Below, in pieces: positions 33,840 to 46,259 of a stretch of 64,000 nt of DNA. Position 1 is the stretch's first letter. Every line of letters starts with the position of its first letter. This DNA is from Agroathelia rolfsii (taxonomy: Eukaryota > Basidiomycota > Agaricomycetes > Amylocorticiales > Amylocorticiaceae): contig JABRWF010000002.1 of the NCBI GenBank assembly GCA_018343915.1, positions 5,208,001 through 5,272,000 of the forward strand, read 5' to 3'. The notes below the pieces were generated by a model. It worked only from the letters and a program-made list of their open reading frames with translations. It was not told where the DNA came from and made no database searches. Made by a program: the position numbers and the translations under genes.

Positions 33840-34794
33840 TGTTACAAGTCGCTTGTTGTATTATAAATTTATTTAAGATTTTTCTTTATTTTTCTGATTT
33901 TTCTCCAATTTTTCTCTATTTTTTGGTATATAATATGTATATTACATAAGTGGACATTACATAAGTACTTTAATGACTAAGCAAAGTTATGTGATTAGTC
34001 ATTATGTAACTAGCCATCATGTGATCACTAGTTATGTGACTTATTATATAACAAGCCTAGAGTATGGGTCTAGACTACAATACCATTATAGACTTACTAT
34101 AGTGCAATATTGCATCATACTTAGTACCTCTATGCACAGACCATGTACCAGTACACAGACCAGGTAAAAATAGTATATAACCCTATAGTGTCTCTACCTG
34201 AAGACCCCAGATTCATTCTCTTCATCTTCAGGTAAGCATAATAATGCCTTGTATTAGATAAGTAACTAACATAATAAAACTTTGTCTTTAGAGTCCTTAT
34301 CTCTCCCCTCCCTCTCTCTCTTAAAAAATCCCTTAGGCTCTGTGCCAGAGGGTTGTAAGTATACTCAGTACTACTTGTAGTAAGGGTGTGCTAAGTGCCC
34401 CCTTGTATGTATGCATAAGATAGGTCTAGCCTTTATAGTGACCATTTGCATCTGTAACAACACAAATAACATAGTGCTCAGTGCACTTAAGTAAACAAAG
34501 GCTTGCCCTACATTTATCAAGGCTAAGATACCCTGTATACATATCTACATACACAAGACATTTGGCATCCAAACTGTAGACCTTGCTTGAAAGTCTAGTA
34601 GACTTAGAGTAAAGCTTGGTAACAGTAAAGCTCTATTTTGAGTGACAGTGGAGACTGTATACAAGGCATGTATATCCTTGCATCCCAGGCCTTGGAAGTT
34701 GTAAAAAAGCCATTACTGGCTACCCTGTACCTTACAGGGGTTAACGTAGGCTCTAGTTGAGTTTTGGTGACAAGAGACAGGTGTACTCTTAATA
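33840..34794 (+). mobile_element. Solo LTR, family B (955 bp)
   Basis: Begins TGTTACAAGTCGC and ends ACTCTTAATA; TSD TTAAG at 33835-33839 and 34795-34799. Inserted in the family C LTR. Confidence 0.9.
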
Positions 34795-35200
34795 TTAAGG
34801 TCTAAGAGATGTTCCCTATCTTACAGACCTCTTTTGTTAATTCTAGTATTATTGTCTTACTGTCTAAAGTCCCCCTCAAGTATCTATTAGCTTTAAAGAA
34901 TATTTCCTTGTCTCTATACTGCTCCTACAAGTCCAAGTTATAAGTCACAGTTATTATAGTCACCCTAATTATAGTTCTATTCTTATAAGTAACCTCAGGG
35001 TTGGAAACCCTAGTATTAAGAGCACACCTGCCTCTTGTCACTAAAACTCAACCAGAGCCTACGTCAACCCCTGTAAGGTACGGGGTAGCTTGTGATGGCT
35101 ATTTTACAACTCCCAAGGCCTAGGATATAAGGATAGACATGCCTTGTATGCTGTCTTTATTCTTACTCAACCTTAAGCTCACTGATCACTAGGCTTTACT

Positions 35201-36915
35201 TGTCAAGGCTTGCACTCTTGACTACCTCAACAATAGAAGTGATTACACCTACTATACCATAAGGCGCATGCTGTACCGCTAATAAGTCTCCTAGTATACT
35301 CTGAGTCTGCAAGACTTTCTGCTAGGCTACCATTTGCTAATGACATATATTCTTTATTTAGTAGCAGTATATAATTCTAGACTTCCATGACGTCTAGAGG
35401 CTTATCTTAGAGGGATGATCCCTTAAGTCACACTTATGCCCTTGATTTATTAGGGACTTAGGCAGAATAGGGGAAGGGGTATAGGAGGGGCTCATACATA
35501 ATATAGAGAGTGCTTTAGCTTGCTTAGTCCTTATACAACCTAGATGCTGACTAAGTATACTAGGAGGGTGGAGGGGGGTGTGTATACTAGGATGATGAGT
35601 GTCATGGGTACACCCAGACTCTCCTAATTTTTCTTTATTTTCCTGTATTTTTCTTGTATTTTTACGATTTTTCTTGGACTTTCTACACATTATTTATTCA
35701 TAATAGACCGCCTAGGACAATTGGTTACAGAGTACTTAGTTATATGACCGGCCATCATTATACCTTTGTACCAGTACCTATTAGTAAACAGAGTCTAGAC
35801 CCTTCTAGTTCATTCCAAGTCTAGACTCTTGATCAATCAGCTGATGATGCAATGATTGCACCATCATGCTCAGTCATCCATTTGTACTATGTTTAGCATT
35901 CCTTTCTATTTCTGTCTCTGTGCACAGACCATTCAGAAGTGCACAGACCACCCCTGAAACTTATATAAGGACCCTGTAACACTCCCTGAAGGCCTTAGCT
36001 TTGACCTTTTGCCTTCAGGTGAGTAAATAAGCATGTACATCTCTCTTTACTATTTACTAATACATTTGCCTTCAGGCTCATCGTCCTAGCCCTCTCACCC
36101 TTACCCTCCCTTTGTGCCTCGTCAGCCTAGGGGTTGTATAAGGACCTAAGCAAGCCATAGAACAGGCTGTATTGCCTGCCTCTCCCTCTCTATATCAAGT
36201 CCCTTAATAAATCAGGGCAAAGTGTGACTTAGGGTTATTACCCTCTAAGAAAGAATCTAAGCATCTCAGAGTGTTTAGCACTCCCTTCTTTACTAAGCAA
36301 GCAGTAACAAGTCATTAGCCAACAGTAGCCTTTGGTGGAAAGTCTTCTAGACTTGGAGTACACCTTTGGGACCTAGTAGCGGTACATTGTTCTGTTTGTG
36401 GTGTGAGTAGGGGTCACCTCTGTTGTTTAGATAGTCAAGAGCATGAGCCTTGACAATGAGCCTAAAGGCAAATTTATTAGTAAGCATATCTATTACATGA
36501 GCTACTACTCACCTGAAGGCAAAAGGTTGAAGCTAAGGCCTTTAGGGAGTGTTACAGGGTCTTTATATACATGAACAAGGGCTGTGCTAATATCCATGCA
36601 CAGCTTCTCGGAAATAACAAGGAAAGCTTTAATAATAGTACCAATGGATGACTGAGCCTGATGGCGTGCTTATTGCACTATACTGAGTGATCCTTAGCCT
36701 AATAATAGAACAGTCTAGACTATGCTTACTAACTAGTCACTAGTACAAGGGAACTATGATGGCTGGTCATATGACCAAGCACTATATGATCCTTTTGCCT
36801 TGTTGGGCAAATAAATAATGAAAGAGATGTAGAAAATGGAAAATAAATCATAAAAATACAAGAAAAATAGCGAAAAATAGAGAAAAATTAGGGGAGTCTG
36901 GGTGTACCTATAACA
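35201..36915 (-). mobile_element. Solo LTR, family H, reverse, split by another family H LTR
   Basis: Begins TGTCAAGGCTTGC and ends CCTATAACA; TSD TTACT at 35196-35200 and 36916-36920. A forward copy of the same family is inserted at 35600-36455. Confidence 0.87.
35600..36455 (+). mobile_element. Solo LTR, family H, forward (856 bp), nested in family H
   Basis: Begins TGTCATGGGTACACCC and ends GAGCCTTGACA; TSD ATGAG at 35595-35599 and 36456-36460. Host and guest share the GGTACACCCAGACTC-type start in opposite directions. Confidence 0.88.
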
Positions 36916-38328
36916 TTACTCTAGACTTGTGAAGTCTTCAAGCAAGGTCTACCATTGAGATACAAGGTTTCTTGTGTATACAAATAGGTGTACAGGGTCT
37001 CTTAGCCTTGATAAATGCAGGGCAAGCCTTTGTTTACTTAGGTGCACTGAGCACTATATTTGATTTGTGTTACTGCAGATGTAAATGGTCACCACAAGGG
37101 CTGGACCTATCTTATATGCACATACAGAGACTTTGCACTAAGCTTGTCTCTTCTGTAAGCAGTACAGAGCACACTCATAACCTCCTAGCACTGAGCAGAG
37201 AGGATTTGGTGGGGGAAGGGAAAGAGAGAGAGATAGGGACTCTGAAGACAAAGTTTTTATTATATTAGCTTGTACTTAATACAAAGTACTACTTGTGCTT
37301 ACCTGAAGACAAAGAGAACAAATCTGGGGTTTTCAGATAGAGACACTACAGGGTTATATACTAATTCTACCTGGTCTGTGCACCTGGTACATGGTCTGTG
37401 CATAGTAATACTGAGTATAATGTGATATTGCACTATAGTAAGTCTACAATAATATCATAGTCTAGACCTATACTCTAGGCCTTGCTTATATAATAAGTTA
37501 CATAACTAGTGGTCACATGATGACTAGTCACATGACTTGCTTAGTCATTAGAGTACTTATATAATGTCCGCTTATGTAATATACATATTATATACCAAAA
37601 AATCGAGAAAAATCAGGAAAAATTCGGAAAAATAGTGAGAAATTCTAAATAAATTTATAGTATATAGATCGACTTGTAACACCTAGAGGCATTACTACTA
37701 GCCTTAGATTAGGCTTTACAACCCATTGTTTACCAATTAAGTATTTTTAATAGTCTTTTCCATAGTAATCCTTTATAATATTCATAGTACTCATAGTTAT
37801 AGTTTATAGACCTGTGATACTATACACAGACTACATAACATGTGCACAGACTAGGTAGAATTAGTATATAACCCTATAGTACCTCTGCCTAAAGACCCTA
37901 GATTTATTCTCTTTATCTTTAGGTAAGTATAAGTAGTGCTCTATGCTAGATAGTAACTAATATAATAAAACTTTATTTTCAGAGTCTATACTCTTAGGCT
38001 TATAGTGCCTGTCTCCCCTGTCTCCCCTCCTTTCAAATCCTCTCTACTCTGTACTAGAAGGTAGCAAGTATACTTAGTGCTGCTTGTTGTCTAGAGGCTG
38101 TTTAGTATACCTCTATGTATATATTGCATAAAATAGGCTCAGGCCCTATACTAGCTATTTGCAATTGTTAATTACAAACCTATTTGGTACTCTATGCATC
38201 TAAGTAAACAAAGGCTTGCCCTGTATTTATCAAGGCTAAGATACCCTATACATATATCTACACACACAAAATAATTAGTGTCTAAGCTATAGACCTTGCT
38301 TAAAAGTCTTATAGACTTAGAGTAAAGC

Positions 38329-39201
38329 TATCACAACCTCAGTAGTACTATGCTATAGATATAATAGCATTTACTTATGTTTACCAAGTATATATTTAGG
38401 TTTATTCAGTATAGACTTAGAATAATCATGTAATTACTCAGGTGTTTAATATTTATTACATCAAGCTATGAATCATGCCATAGATACTATAATACAATAT
38501 ACACTACATTGTATTATCTATAAGTCATAGTATACCATAGTTGAACCAGAGTCTATTATTTAGTCATAGCTTAGTTCTAAGCCTTAGGCTTAGAAAGAGG
38601 TATACCATTGTTTCTGCTCCTGTTTACTATTGCACTAGTTGTGATATATTATGTGTTACATCATACAAAAGAGTATAACTTTACATTTCCTATCTCCAAG
38701 CACTATTATAGTTACATAGGAACCACAATACATTATAATAATTACTAGAACAATCAAGGAGGATCCTAGGAGTTATATTGGATTATTTAGTAAGGGTTAG
38801 AAGCTAGGAGAGTATACTAATGTAGAGAGCAATATTATACTATTATGTATTTAAACCTTTAAGATCTAAGAGATGTTCCCTATCTTATAGACCTCTTTTA
38901 TTAATTATATCACTGTTATCCACTATCTAAGGCCCCTTTCAAGTCTCTACTAGCTTCAAATAATATTTGCTAGCATTCCTATTACTCTTATAAGTCTAAG
39001 TAGTGTTGGGTATTGACCCTTTACTATTTAAACTTCTTCTGTTATACCCTACTATTCTCAGATCATAGTTACTATAGTAATTATATTCTTAAGTCTAGGA
39101 TAGTCCTAGTCACACTTCTAAGGCCCTATTGTACCACTTCCTTTATTTCAAATTATAGTTATAGTTATAGTATATTATTCCATAGTTATAGATCTGTAAC
39201 A
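38329..39201 (+). mobile_element. Solo LTR, family C (873 bp)
   Basis: Begins TATCACAACC and ends TCTGTAACA; TSD AAAGC at 38324-38328 and 39202-39206. Second family C insertion in the family B LTR 23964-39387. Confidence 0.9.
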
Positions 39202-39475
39202 AAAGCTTAGTAATAGCAAGGTTCTAATTTGAGTGTTAGTAGAGACTTTATATAAGGCATATATATCCTTATATCCTAGGCCTTGGGAGTTGTAAAGCAG
39301 CTATTACAGGCTATCCTATACCTTACAGGGGGGTTAATATAGGCCCTAGTTGAGTTTTGGTGACAAGAGTTAGGTATACTCTTGATATTGCTCTATACTC
39401 CTCTATATGTACACTATATAATATAGACTTAGGCTTTGTACTAGCTACTTATAGATATTGATTACAAGCTATATA

Positions 39476-41362
39476 TATCATAAGTTGGACTTTTAGGGAT
39501 AATTTTTGCCAATTTTTTGGTTATTTTCTTGTAATATTTAAATAAGTATTTCTTTTGTTTTCATATTTTCTTTGTTTTCCTTACAAAATTACCCTTTGGG
39601 GTGTAGTTTATAGGCAGTACAGAGGTTACATAATTAGCCCTTATATATTCTAAGCTATATATCACAGTAGTAATCTTAGGGCTATGTATACTTCTATTTT
39701 ATCATTATGGATAGCCTATCATGAAATTCTTATGACTTAGCTAAACCTAACTAGACTAGCCTAGAAGGCTGGCAAAGGAACTATGCTAATATCTTTATCC
39801 TCCCCTAGCTAAGAGATGCTATCCATGTTTTAAGACCTAAATGCAAGGTCTCCCATAAATAAGGTCACTTTCCCAAGCAATACTCAATAATCTAGCATCT
39901 TTATAGTCTCTTAACTAGATAGGACTTATTTAACTAAATTCTTTATACTCCCTCATCCTAGAAGTCCATAGCTAGTACATAGCTTAAGCCCATGCTTAAT
40001 TATCCAGTTTATACTCCTGGTAGAGTCACATCCTCTTAACCTTAGGGTCCAGGTATATTATAATGGTGGGAAAAGTGATAAAACACATAAAAGAAAGAGT
40101 AGGGATAAGTATAAGTGAGCACTACTAAGAGATAAGGCATAGCATAGCTTATATAGGTTGCTAACTAGTACACTTCTCTCACAAGCTTATATAGGTAGCT
40201 GCAAGAAGAGAAGCCTAAAGAAACCAAGACAAAGTACTAAGTATAGAGCAAAGCACCAAGGTAGACAAGTAATAAGGGTAGAGACAAAGACAAAGTTAAA
40301 GTATCTACAAGAACAAAGTGATCAAGCTAGATTGAAAAGGCCCTAAGAATAGGCCTTTATATACTAGTTACAAGTACTCTAAGAATAGTCCTTAACTCCA
40401 CATCAAGGGATATAGAAGAAAGGAAGGGAAAAGGATCAATAGAGTTAGAATAGAAGTACAGTGTGAGAAAAGATCAAAGATAGAAGAAGCATTAATAATA
40501 AAAGAAGGAAATTAATGATATACATTAAAAGATCTAGAAGCATACCCAAATGTAACATAGTACCATGTAAACAATACAACAAGAAACCAGAAAATAAAGA
40601 AGTGTATCCTATATATTCAAATCAAAGGATAAAAACATAAGAAAAATTGTAAAAAATAGAGAAAAATTAAAGGCATATCTACCAGCCTATAGAAACATGT
40701 TTGTTAACACAGAACATATGTTAGCCATCCTACAATAGCATGTCTACCATCTCATAATATAGCCTAGGAATACAGCCTTCCTTTACTAATTAATTCCTAA
40801 TAGTTACTAGTACTAGTCTGGAAGTGAATCTCTATATAGATACCTAGTGGAGTTAGGATAAAAGATCTTCCCCTGCATAGCCTTATTTTATATTTCTAAC
40901 TCTAGTTGCATATAGACTATTAAGGCTATATATAGACCCTTAGTAGTAGTATAAATAAGGTATATAGCTTGTTCTGAAGGCCTCAGCTTTAACCTCTTTG
41001 CCTTTAGGCAAGTACCCTAGTTTATATTCCTTAGATAGATTACTAATAAATAACTTTGCCTTTAGGGTAAAATTCTCAGGCCTAGGCTATACATTCTAGC
41101 TTTTGCCTCTCTTTCTCTCCCTATATACTTGTGGGCAGTACAAATCCCCCAACTAAGCATATAATTATAAGAGCATCAATTACAAGATAACTAAGTACCC
41201 AGCTTGTCTCTTAATAAGATTAGGGTGTAAGTATTTGTGGGAAAGCTTGCTTATAGGTACTTTAGAAGTCTTAGTATTAAGAAAGTAGCCCTTTTGTACT
41301 TGAAGTAAGGTTATGGATATCTCACCTACAATTACAACAAGTCAAGGAGTTTACCCTTGACA
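39476..41362 (-). mobile_element. Solo LTR, family D, copy 4, split by family I
   Basis: Begins TATCATAAG and ends CCCTTGACA; TSD ATATA at 39471-39475 and 41363-41367. The body matches the reverse complement of 3341-4181. The family I element at 39717-40759 is inserted in it. Confidence 0.8.
39717..40759. mobile_element. Family I solo LTR-like insertion (1043 bp)
   Basis: Begins TATCATGAAATTC and ends CTCATAATA, both readable as mutated TGTCAT/ATGACA-type ends; TSD TAGCC at 39712-39716 and 40760-40764. It occurs once in the window, so family and orientation are unknown. The 62-codon frame at 40158-40346 is not convincing. Confidence 0.6.
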
Positions 41363-41735
41363 ATATAGTGCTTAGAGCACTCAAATAAGTAAAGACCTAC
41401 TCTGTGCTTATTAGGGTCAAGATACCTCAAGCCCTATCTATATACACAAGACAACTTATGCTTTAACTATAGACCTTACTTAAAAGTATTTATTCTTAAA
41501 GTAAAGCTTGGTGATAGGAAAACTCAAGTTTGAGTAGGAGTAGAGACAGGGTATAGAGAAGTATACACCTCTGCATCTCAAGCTCTAGAAAGTGTAAAAC
41601 AGGCCTTACTGCCTATCCTATACCTTATAGAGATTACTATAAGCTTTAGTTGAATTTTAGTATTTAAGAGTTTAGTATACTCTTAACACCTGACAAAGCT
41701 TTATACCTAGTTAGCCAGGGTTAAGATACCTTAAC

Positions 41736-43287
41736 TGTTACAAGCCTATTGGCTATAGACTATAAAATACAATAAACAGTAATTACAATGACTATAGAAT
41801 ACAATAAACTTGGTAACATAGGAGGTTAACACCTCCTATAATAATAAAGACTGTGAAAGTAATAGAGAGGGGTTAGAATAATTACTATAGGCTTGATACT
41901 TATAGAGGACTATAGGGAGCAATAGGAACTAGTAGGGAGCAATGAAAACTAGTGGAAAACAATAGTATTGACTGAAGAGGTCTATAAGATGGGTAATATA
42001 TCTCCTAGACTAGTCTACTTAAATACAAGTATTTTACAAGGTAACAATCACTATAGTACATCACAATTATGATTCTGCATTGATACTACAATCTTCCTTA
42101 TAACTTCTAATCTTTGCTTTCCTTTTACTTGATCCTAAATCTACCTATCATGATTTTATCATCAATATCTAATATCTTGAACTAGTAAGGTTTTCCCTTA
42201 CTTCTATAGGTATTCTATGGCTAAGAGCATAACTTTTAGCTGTATTCATAGTACACCTTGGTAATCTTAAATATATGCAATAAATCATGAATATATACTA
42301 TGGTATAACATAATATAGGTTGTTGTTACAAGTTGATCTATATACTATAAATTTATTTAAGATTTCTCATTATTTTTCTGATTTTTCTCCAATTTTTCTC
42401 TATTTTTTGGTATATAATATATATATTACATAAGCGGACATTACATAAGTACTCTGATGACTAAGCAAAGTTATGTGATCAGTCATTATATGACTGGCCA
42501 TCATGTGACCACTAGTCATGTGACTTATTATGTGAAGCAGGTCTAGAGCATGGGTCTAGAACATGACACTATCATAGACTCACTATGGTGTAATATTGCA
42601 TTATACTTAGCACCTCTATGCACAGACCATGTACTAGGTGCACAGACCAGGTAGAATTAGTATATAACCCTGTAGTGCCTCTACCTGAAGACCCCAGATT
42701 TATTCTCTTTGTCTTCAGGTAAGCACAATAGTGCTTTGTATCAAGTAGTTAACTAATATAATAAAATCTTCATCTTCAGAGCCTATCTCTCCCCTCTCCT
42801 CCTTAAAATCCTCCCTACTTTGTGCTAGAAGGTTACAAGTATGCTCAGTGCTACTTGTAGTTGAGGTATGCTTAGTGCTACCTCTGTAAGCTTGCATAAG
42901 ACAGGTCCAGCCCATTAGTGGTGACCATTTGCATTAGCTGTAAACACAACCACATTATGCTTAGTGCACTTGCCCCAACAAAAGCTTTACGCCTAGTTGG
43001 CCAGGGTTAAGATACCTCAACTCCTATTTGTATACACAAGAAAACCTGTGTCTCAACTATAGACCTTGCTTAAAAGTCTTGTAGACTTAGAGTAAAGCTT
43101 GGTGATAGAAGAGCTTGAGTTTGAGTGATAGCAGAGACAGGGCACAGAAAAGTGTACACCTCTGCATCCCAAGTCCTAGGAAGAGTAAAAAAGGCCTTAC
43201 TGCCTACCCTATACCTTTGAGGGGTTTCTATGGACTTTGGCTGAGTTTTGGTGACAAGAGTCAGGTGTGCTCTTGATAGTTGTAACA
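41736..43287 (+). mobile_element. Solo LTR, family G, split by family B
   Basis: Begins TGTTACAAGCC and ends GGTTGTAACA; TSD TTAAC at 41731-41735 and 43288-43292. About 0.6 kb without the nested LTR. Its ATCTTATAGACCTC-like block resembles the R start of family C, so G and C may be related. Confidence 0.85.
42324..43278 (+). mobile_element. Solo LTR, family B (955 bp), in family G
   Basis: Begins TGTTACAAGTTGATC and ends CTCTTGATA; TSD GTTGT at 42319-42323 and 43279-43283. Confidence 0.92.
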
Positions 43288-43548
43288 TTAACCCCTATCT
43301 GTATATACAAGATAACTTATATCTTGACTATAGACCTTACTTAAAAGTATTTATACTTGGAGTAAAGCCTGGTAATAGAAAAGCTCAAGTTTGTATGATA
43401 ATAGAGACAGGGTATAGAAAAGTATATACCCCTACATCACAAGCTCTGGGAAGTGTAAAAGAGATATTACTGTCTACTCTGTACCTTTACAGGGTTACTA
43501 TAAGCTTTAGTTGAGTTTTAGTGGTAAGAGTCTGGTATACTCTTGATA

Positions 43549-43958
43549 GACTCTGAGTTCTATTATTAGAGTCCCTAGACTTAGTTGGCTTGACTAGTAT
43601 AAAACTGCCAGGGATGCTGCTCATTATAGATAAAATAATATTATTGTATTCACTATTTTAGGTAGTGTCTATATTATAAATAGGGTTATTCTGTAATACT
43701 GAATTATAGTTACAAGTCTACAACTCAAGTGACTTATAAGCATTAGGCTGTGCCTGTATACTTAGGATAGCAGTCTTTTGCTTCTAGTAAATGACTGCAT
43801 TAGTTCCAGTCATACTGGTTCCTAACAGGTCCTTCATGTCCTAACTATGAGTCACTGGCATGGTATAAAAGAAGATAAGATAACAAGGAGAGATATGTGT
43901 GCATATGTATAGTACAAGAGAAAGTTGTTCATTGCCACTTCAACAACCTTGTGGAATG
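43549..43958. other. Non-repetitive stretch before right inverted-repeat arm
   Basis: I see no gene, LTR end or matching repeat here. It is the only longer part of the spacer not assigned to a transposon. The sequence at the border to the arm differs from the left-hand border. Confidence 0.6.
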
Positions 43959-44283
43959 ATCAGTCCCATAGGCCAGATGATTAGGCAGTAAAAGATTTGG
44001 AGAGGATGACTACTAAGAAAATATAATAGCTAGTCACAAGATCAAAACAAAGAAATAGTAGGCACAAGGGTTGGATTTGAAACTACTGTATTGCACACAA
44101 AGTAGACAGGTATTTATACTAAAATACACTGTCTCCTCCCAAGCCCATCAACCATATGCAACAGATAAGAAATACGACCGAGTATCACTAGGCGGAACAG
44201 AATATGAGATATTGACGAATGCCCGCTGCCCTGCAGCGCTGCGTGACCGATGAGGCGGGCTGTGACAAGTAATGCTGCTGCCC

Positions 44284-45589
44284 CTAATGGGCTTGAATTG
44301 CAATAAAACCTGGTTTTATTTCCTTACGATCGAATCCCCTAACTGGGAGCAGTTCGACTGTCCTGGTCTTTCTTATCTCTTTATGATTTGGCCCAAAATA
44401 TCTAGGCATTTCGAAGTTCCACTGTGATTCAATGATCCGTTGGATTTTGGAAAAATGCGATTGTGTAGAGATAAACCTTACCGCAAGATTCCCGGATACC
44501 CACAAAGCCAAGCTATTTACAAACAATTCCACCTCAGGACCCCATGTAGCAAGTTTTCTACGTTCTTTTATGTATACTTCATAAAAACTAGCAAAAAGCT
44601 CGCCAGCGGCGTCGATCGCTTCTTGTAGTACCAAGCCTCGCTCCTTCATCAAGACAGTCACATAATTGGACTCTCCTAGGCCTTTTGCTTGTTCCCTATT
44701 GTACGAATATATGTCCTGTATTGTATACGTGTTATTATCGTGATGAATATATCACATGAAGCGAAAAGGGATTCTAAGTCGGCTTACATTAGAGCAGGAA
44801 ACCATATCAACCGTTGCCCAATATACTTTGAGGAACGTTTCATCCTCAAATAGCTCGTCAGGAAGCTCGAGTCCAAGACAATACTCCAGTATAGTCAAGC
44901 ATGGCCGAATGGCACTATTATCACGGCGCAGGTTGGTATATACCCTAAGAGGAAGCACCTCGTTTGTCGCTCGAAGATCGACCTCGTTTATGACGCTCTC
45001 GGCGTATGTTGCGCACTGGTCTATAAACCGGCGTAAGGTGCGTGGTTTGGCATTTTTTACCAATCGTCCACGGAACCTATTAATATTTAGTGAAATAGAG
45101 GATAGAGGAGATGAGTAAATAATGCTTACTCTCTAGTAAATCTAGCAAGCTTTGAGCCGTCATCCCAAGCGGGATCACGTAAAACCCTGACAAATGTGTC
45201 TAGAGTAATATGCGCCTCTTTTTTGGTCTGTGTGTCGCCAATATCGTCCACGACAGTTATTACGTGCACAAAATCGCAGGCAACCCGAAACTCATCATGA
45301 GGAGCATCCGAGAATATATGTGAAGCAAGTAAATCCAAAGATGCTTAAGGTGATAAAATGTCAGCAATATAAAGTAAAACCTAATAGTATATCACAACAA
45401 CATACCCGCCATTAAACTGGTACGTTTCCTATCGCTGAAGAAATCAAAGCTATTGACCCATTTGCGCGATTCTTCTCCAACAATCTTATAGTTTGGATTG
45501 TTGCAGACTTCGAACGCGCATACGGAAAACAAGTCGGGCAGAATGTATGTGCGAGGCTTTGTCGAAAAATTAAGGGTGAAGTTAGCCAT
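44284..45589 (-). CDS. Class I terpene (probably sesquiterpene) synthase, right copy
   Basis: An apparently identical copy of the gene at 1553-2858. Mirrored exons are 45406-45589, 45130-45343, 44788-45076, 44482-44715 and 44284-44421, encoding about 352 residues with DDIGD, the NDIYSYNRE motif split by an intron, and the C-terminal RYF. It likely cyclises farnesyl diphosphate. It is on the same strand as the intact P450 at 47332-49436, about 1.7 kb away, which makes a joint role in terpenoid biosynthesis plausible. No stop or frameshift separates the two copies, so both are either functional or one is an assembly duplicate. Confidence 0.88.
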
Positions 45590-45668
45590 GTTGGACTGAG
45601 TTATAGGATTGCTGCGTATTCAGGCCTGAGCGAGGGAGTTGTAGATATTTTTCCCACAGCTAGATCAG

Positions 45669-45676
45669 CTTATATA
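45669..45676 (-). promoter_or_regulatory. TATA box of right terpene synthase
   Basis: Mirror of 1466-1473, about 80 bases upstream of the ATG. Confidence 0.5.
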
Positions 45677-46259
45677 CTTTGTGAACATTCGAATGAATGA
45701 AGCACTGCTCACGATGATTAGTATAGCAGATAAACGGCGCCTAGTTCTACATATGTAAAGATAGCATTACATGCATATGGACAGATTGGGATGACCACAA
45801 GGCACTGTGATATTAGTTCTATCTAGTGCGCCTAGAAGTATTGGCGGAGGCTTTTTGGTAAGGTTGATATTTTTGTGTAGTAATTTGAGGAAGGATCAAA
45901 GGACTCCATGTGCAGCCATCCATCCACCAATGTAATAGCATAACACACAATGTGCCTGCCAGGTAGCTGGGGTCATCAGAGCGACGCAAAAAAAGAAGCA
46001 TTTCGGTTCCAATACTAGTCGAGATTCCATGATATCAGACGATTGGCCGTAGCGGCGAATAACTGGGATAGTAGAGGTATTTGGCCGCAGTGTTAGGTCG
46101 GAATGATATTCCGAGCTCCAGAGCCTCAGGCTGGGCATGATTAATTTTCATTGATGCTACATAAGCCCCATTTCAAATGTATCAATAAGGCTGAACATTT
46201 TCTATCACTGACAGCTTGTGATTATTGGTATTCTCTGCAGTACTTACTGTAACGGCAGA

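Larger units (their letters stand above)
35014..37681 (-). mobile_element. Solo LTR, family B, reverse, split by family H
   Basis: Begins TATTAAGAGC and ends GACTTGTAACA; TSD CCTAG at 35009-35013 and 37682-37686. The family H LTR at 35201-36915 is inserted in it. Confidence 0.88.
24249..37819 (+). mobile_element. Solo LTR, family C, hosting the deepest nest
   Basis: Begins TATCACAACC (mutated TGTCACAACC) and ends CCTGTGATA; TSD CTATA at 24244-24248 and 37820-37824. Three insertions lie inside: family A at 24581-33612, family B at 33840-34794 and family B at 35014-37681. The remaining pieces add up to about 0.9 kb, the expected length. Confidence 0.85.
23964..39387 (+). mobile_element. 3' LTR of the truncated family B element, split by two family C LTRs
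   Basis: Begins TGTTACGAG immediately after the polypurine tract and ends ACTCTTGATA. Removing the insertions at 24249-37819 and 38329-39201 leaves about 0.97 kb, the normal family B LTR length, with continuous homology over both junctions. This is the outermost layer of the deepest nest in the window. Confidence 0.8.
39388..41688 (+). mobile_element. 5'-truncated family B LTR hosting family D copy 4
   Basis: Starts mid-LTR, right after the end of the previous family B LTR, and ends TACTCTTAACA. Homology is continuous across the family D insertion at 39476-41362. Confidence 0.65.
41689..43548 (+). mobile_element. 5'-truncated family B LTR hosting family G
   Basis: Contains the 3' part of family B (from about CCTGACAAAGC) and ends TACTCTTGATA. 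It is split by the family G LTR at 41736-43287. Confidence 0.65.

Noticed and set aside
24249..43548. Many similar blocks at irregular spacing suggesting a CRISPR-like or satellite array
   Set aside because: Blocks are about 0.6-1 kb LTR copies with TSDs in both orientations, not short regular repeats with spacers.
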